In this document: positions 13,176-15,175 of the stretch, piece by piece
Position numbering within the stretch: the stretch's first letter is position 1
Layout of the letters: each line of letters opens with the position of its first letter
NCBI GenBank assembly: GCA_963205465.1
Contig: CAUJKG010000167.1
Span: 1 to 15,175 of the forward strand
Length of the DNA: 15,175 nt
DNA from: Pseudomonadota bacterium
GTDB lineage: Bacteria; Pseudomonadota; Alphaproteobacteria; Rhizobiales; Xanthobacteraceae
Direction of reading: 5' to 3'
Translations under genes and position numbers: made by a program
Notes under the pieces: generated by a model
Seen by the model: only the letters and a program-made list of their open reading frames with translations
Database searches by the model: none
Told to the model about the DNA's origin: nothing

Positions 13176-13630
13176 GCCTGCATCCTGTCGGAGAAATCGA
13201 ATACGTCACCGCATGGATTGCGGGACAGCTGTTCGGGATTCCGATCAAGCGTGTGCATGATGTGTTCGAGGTGGAGCGCATTACCCGCGTGCCGCTGGCG
13301 CCCGTGGAGATTTCGGGCGTGCTCAATCTGCGCGGCCGCGTCGTCACCGCGCTCGATATGCGTACGCGACTGGGTTTGCCGCCGCGCGAGAGCGAAAAGA
13401 AGCGGATGGCGATCGGCATCGATCAGGATGGCGAAGCTTATGGCCTGCTCGTCGATTCCATGGGCGAGGTGCTGAAGCTCTCCGCATCCGCGATCGACGG
13501 CGTGCCGATCAACATGCAGCGGGAATGGGCGGCGATCTCTTCGGGAATCTACCGGCTCGAAGAGCGGCTCATGATCGTGCTTGACGTCGACCAGATTTTG
13601 AATTTCGGCAAAGACACGCTGGCCGCGTGA
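13172..13630 (+). CDS. cheW: Chemotaxis adaptor CheW
   Basis: The 152-residue protein is a single CheW domain that links chemoreceptors to CheA in the signalling array. Start ATG 13172 overlaps the cheA stop, and GGAGG lies five bases upstream. Conserved blocks are VTAWIAGQLFGIPIKRVHDV (about 11-30), the ILNLRG-type motif GVLNLRGRVVTALDMR (about 49-64), IGIDQDGEAYGLLVDSMGEV and a closing RLMIVLDVDQIL. These are the SH3-like beta-barrel signatures used for CheA P5 and receptor contact. Its stop overlaps a GTG codon (13627-13630), but the downstream cheY is more likely to start at ATG 13651. The length is normal. Confidence 0.93.
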   Translation: MSLHPVGEIEYVTAWIAGQLFGIPIKRVHDVFEVERITRVPLAPVEISGVLNLRGRVVTALDMRTRLGLPPRESEKKRMAIGIDQDGEAYGLLVDSMGEVLKLSASAIDGVPINMQREWAAISSGIYRLEERLMIVLDVDQILNFGKDTLAA

Positions 13631-13650
13631 ATCTGAAAAGGAAAGAAACG

Positions 13651-14016
13651 ATGAAACACTGTCTCATTGTCGACGACTCCAGCGTCATTCGCAAAGTCGC
13701 GCGACGGATTCTGGAAAACTTCGGCTTCGCCGTCGTCGAAGCCTCCGATGGACGGCAGGCGCTCGACACCTGCGCGAAAGGCATGCCCGAGGCGATCCTG
13801 CTCGACTGGAACATGCCGGTCATGGACGGCTTCGACTTCCTGCGCGCGTTGCGGGCGATGCCGGGCGGCGATCGTCCGAAAGTGGTGTTCTGCACCACGG
13901 AGAACGACCTCGCGCATATCGCGCGTGCGATGCATGCGGGTGCGGACGAATACATCATGAAGCCCTTCGACAAGGAAATCGTCGAAGCGAAGTTTCAGGA
14001 AGTCGGCTTGATTTAA
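13651..14016 (+). CDS. cheY: CheY-type single-domain response regulator
   Basis: The 121-residue receiver accepts phosphate from CheA and, by family knowledge, acts on the flagellar motor or serves as a phosphate sink. The start ATG 13651 is favoured over the overlapping GTG at 13627 because AAGGAA lies eight bases upstream and the protein then opens directly with beta strand one, MKHCLIVDDSSVIRK. Catalytic residues are complete: acidic pair Asp8-Asp9, phosphoacceptor Asp52 in LLDWNMPVMDG, Thr82/Thr83 in CTTEND, and Lys104 in YIMKPFD. There is no output domain. The 20-base gap after cheW and same-strand placement put it in the che operon. A role other than motor binding is possible, because no motor or receptor genes are visible. 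Confidence 0.9.
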   Translation: MKHCLIVDDSSVIRKVARRILENFGFAVVEASDGRQALDTCAKGMPEAILLDWNMPVMDGFDFLRALRAMPGGDRPKVVFCTTENDLAHIARAMHAGADEYIMKPFDKEIVEAKFQEVGLI

Positions 14017-14057
14017 GCCCGCGTCAGCGCCGGGTAAGGAAAGGCGTTCGTTCCCCG

Positions 14058-15175
14058 ATGTCGCAGCTTCGCACCCTTCCGCAGACCAGGACCGCGCTTC
14101 CGGTCCGGGTCATGATCGTCGATGACGCCGTTGTGGTGCGTGGTCTGGTCTCGCGCTGGATCGGTCTTGAGCCCGACATGCAGGTCGTGCGCGTTTGCAA
14201 GAACGGACGCGAAGCGCTGGAGCAGTTCGAAGCAGCCAACCCCGACGTGATCGTTCTCGACATCGAAATGCCGGAGCTCGACGGGCTTGCGACGCTGAAG
14301 GAGCTTCTCATTCGCCGTTCGCGCGTGCCCGTCATCATGGCATCGACGCAGACCAAGCGGGGCGCGGAAATTACGCTGAAGGCGCTCTCGCTCGGCGCGT
14401 CGGATTGCGTTTCGAAACCCGATATCAGTAACGCCGCCGGAGCCGCGGACGAGTTTCGCCGCACGCTGATCGACAAGATCCGGCAGCTTGGCCGGCGTGC
14501 GGCCAGCGTTTCGCTGCCGCGCAAGGAAGTTCGCGGCGCTTTATCCGCGCCGAAATCGGCGGCCGGCGATATCAAGCTACGCACGTTTTCAAAGGTGATG
14601 CCGCGCGCGATCCTGATCGGCGCTTCGACGGGCGGACCGCAGGCGCTGCAGATCTTGCTCAAAGACCTGTCGCCGGTGATCGATCGCATTCCGGTCCTGA
14701 TCGTGCAGCACATGCCGCCGATCTTCACCGCGACATTGGCCGAGCATATCGGCCGTTTCGCGGGCAGGCCGGCGCGCGAAGCGATCAATGGCGAGCCTTT
14801 GAAGGCGGGGCTGATCTACGTTGCGCCGGGGGGCAAACACCTCGCGCTGATCAAGCGCGACCACGGCGTCGAAATCATGATTGATGATTCCGCGCCGATT
14901 CACTTCTGCAAGCCCGCGGTCGATGCATTGTTTCTGTCCGCCTCTTATGCGCTCGATGGCCGTGCGCTCGGGATCGTACTGACCGGCATGGGATCCGATG
15001 GCAAGAAAGGCGCACTTGCGATCGCCGATCACGGCGGCAGCATAATCGCACAGGACGAAGCGACCAGCGTGATCTGGGGAATGCCGGGCTCCGCCGCGAA
15101 TGCCGGGGCTTGCGCCGCCGTACTGCCCATTCACGAGATCGGGCCCAGGGCCGTGCGTATTGTTTCAGGAGATTA
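14058..15175 (+). CDS. cheB: Chemotaxis response regulator / protein-glutamate methylesterase CheB (3' end at window edge)
   Basis: The frame is open from ATG 14058 to the right edge: 372 codons plus two bases, close to the full length of the family. CheB removes methyl groups from chemoreceptors when phosphorylated by CheA, giving adaptation. The N-terminal receiver holds Asp22-Asp23, phosphoacceptor Asp68 in VLDIEMPELDG and Lys120 in SKPD. A linker of about 45 residues leads to the methylesterase domain with the catalytic triad Ser190 (GASTGG), His218 (VQHMP) and Asp314 (GMGSDG). A start at ATG 14112 would still retain the receiver but lose 18 residues. AAGGAAAGG stands 13 or more bases before the chosen start. 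The last codon visible is GAT followed by TA, so the next base may complete a stop. AGGAG at 15167-15171 could be the ribosome binding site of a following gene, plausibly cheR. Confidence 0.92.
   Translation, partial: MSQLRTLPQTRTALPVRVMIVDDAVVVRGLVSRWIGLEPDMQVVRVCKNGREALEQFEAANPDVIVLDIEMPELDGLATLKELLIRRSRVPVIMASTQTKRGAEITLKALSLGASDCVSKPDISNAAGAADEFRRTLIDKIRQLGRRAASVSLPRKEVRGALSAPKSAAGDIKLRTFSKVMPRAILIGASTGGPQALQILLKDLSPVIDRIPVLIVQHMPPIFTATLAEHIGRFAGRPAREAINGEPLKAGLIYVAPGGKHLALIKRDHGVEIMIDDSAPIHFCKPAVDALFLSASYALDGRALGIVLTGMGSDGKKGALAIADHGGSIIAQDEATSVIWGMPGSAANAGACAAVLPIHEIGPRAVRIVSGD

Noticed and set aside
1..15175. tRNA or rRNA genes, CRISPR arrays, insertion sequences, toxin-antitoxin or phage-defence genes
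   Set aside because: No repeat-spacer pattern, cloverleaf, transposase motif or defence-type domain was recognised. Gaps between genes are short and explained by promoters, hairpins and one repeat.

Overview
The window looks like chromosomal DNA of an alphaproteobacterium, most probably of the order Hyphomicrobiales (Rhizobiales; Bradyrhizobium/Rhodopseudomonas/Xanthobacteraceae-like). This rests on high G+C, the presence of ChpT and EipA (DUF1134), a CheA with a C-terminal receiver domain, and a palindromic intergenic repeat of the kind that is abundant in that order. No rRNA, tRNA, CRISPR array, insertion sequence or phage gene was seen. No gene-free stretch exceeds about 170 bases.

Layout from left to right. 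(1) Positions 1-2162, plus strand: an operon with ATGA overlaps, made of the C-terminal end of a MoxR-type AAA+ ATPase, a DUF2201-type metallopeptidase/VWA protein, and a small protein that reads as an LCCL domain. It ends at a strong hairpin terminator shared with the convergent gene for a lysine-rich histone H1-like protein (2230-2535, minus). (2) 2721-3740, plus: an NADP-dependent medium-chain oxidoreductase of the CurA/2-alkenal reductase type, with a promoter divergent from that of the H1-like gene. (3) 3774-6176, minus: a molybdate uptake operon in transcription order modA-mop-modB-modC. The molybdate-binding TOBE/Mop domain is absent from the short ModC and is encoded as a separate 68-residue protein. 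(4) 6343-8173, minus: a membrane-anchored coiled-coil protein and the periplasmic protein EipA. (5) 8339-8815, plus: a YHS-domain periplasmic protein, convergent with cysQ (8910-9707, minus). A repeat between these two supplies both stop codons. (6) 9787 to the right edge, plus: chpT followed by cheA, cheW, cheY and cheB, with cheB cut by the window edge.

How the parts fit: the right third joins the phosphotransferase of the CckA-ChpT-CtrA cell-cycle relay to a chemotaxis-type signalling operon. eipA, reported as a direct CtrA target in Brucella, lies 1.6 kb upstream of chpT. A near-consensus CtrA site (TTCA-N7-TTAACC) sits between chpT and cheA, and a half-site lies upstream of eipA. The mod operon imports molybdate for molybdoenzymes, with the free Mop protein probably buffering or storing the oxyanion. 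The MoxR/VWA pair is a probable chaperone-type system with an unknown client, and the LCCL protein is a candidate partner.

The observations most worth following are the MoxR-VWA-LCCL operon, the split Mop/ModC arrangement, the chpT-che junction with its CtrA-like site, and the repeat that ends two convergent genes.
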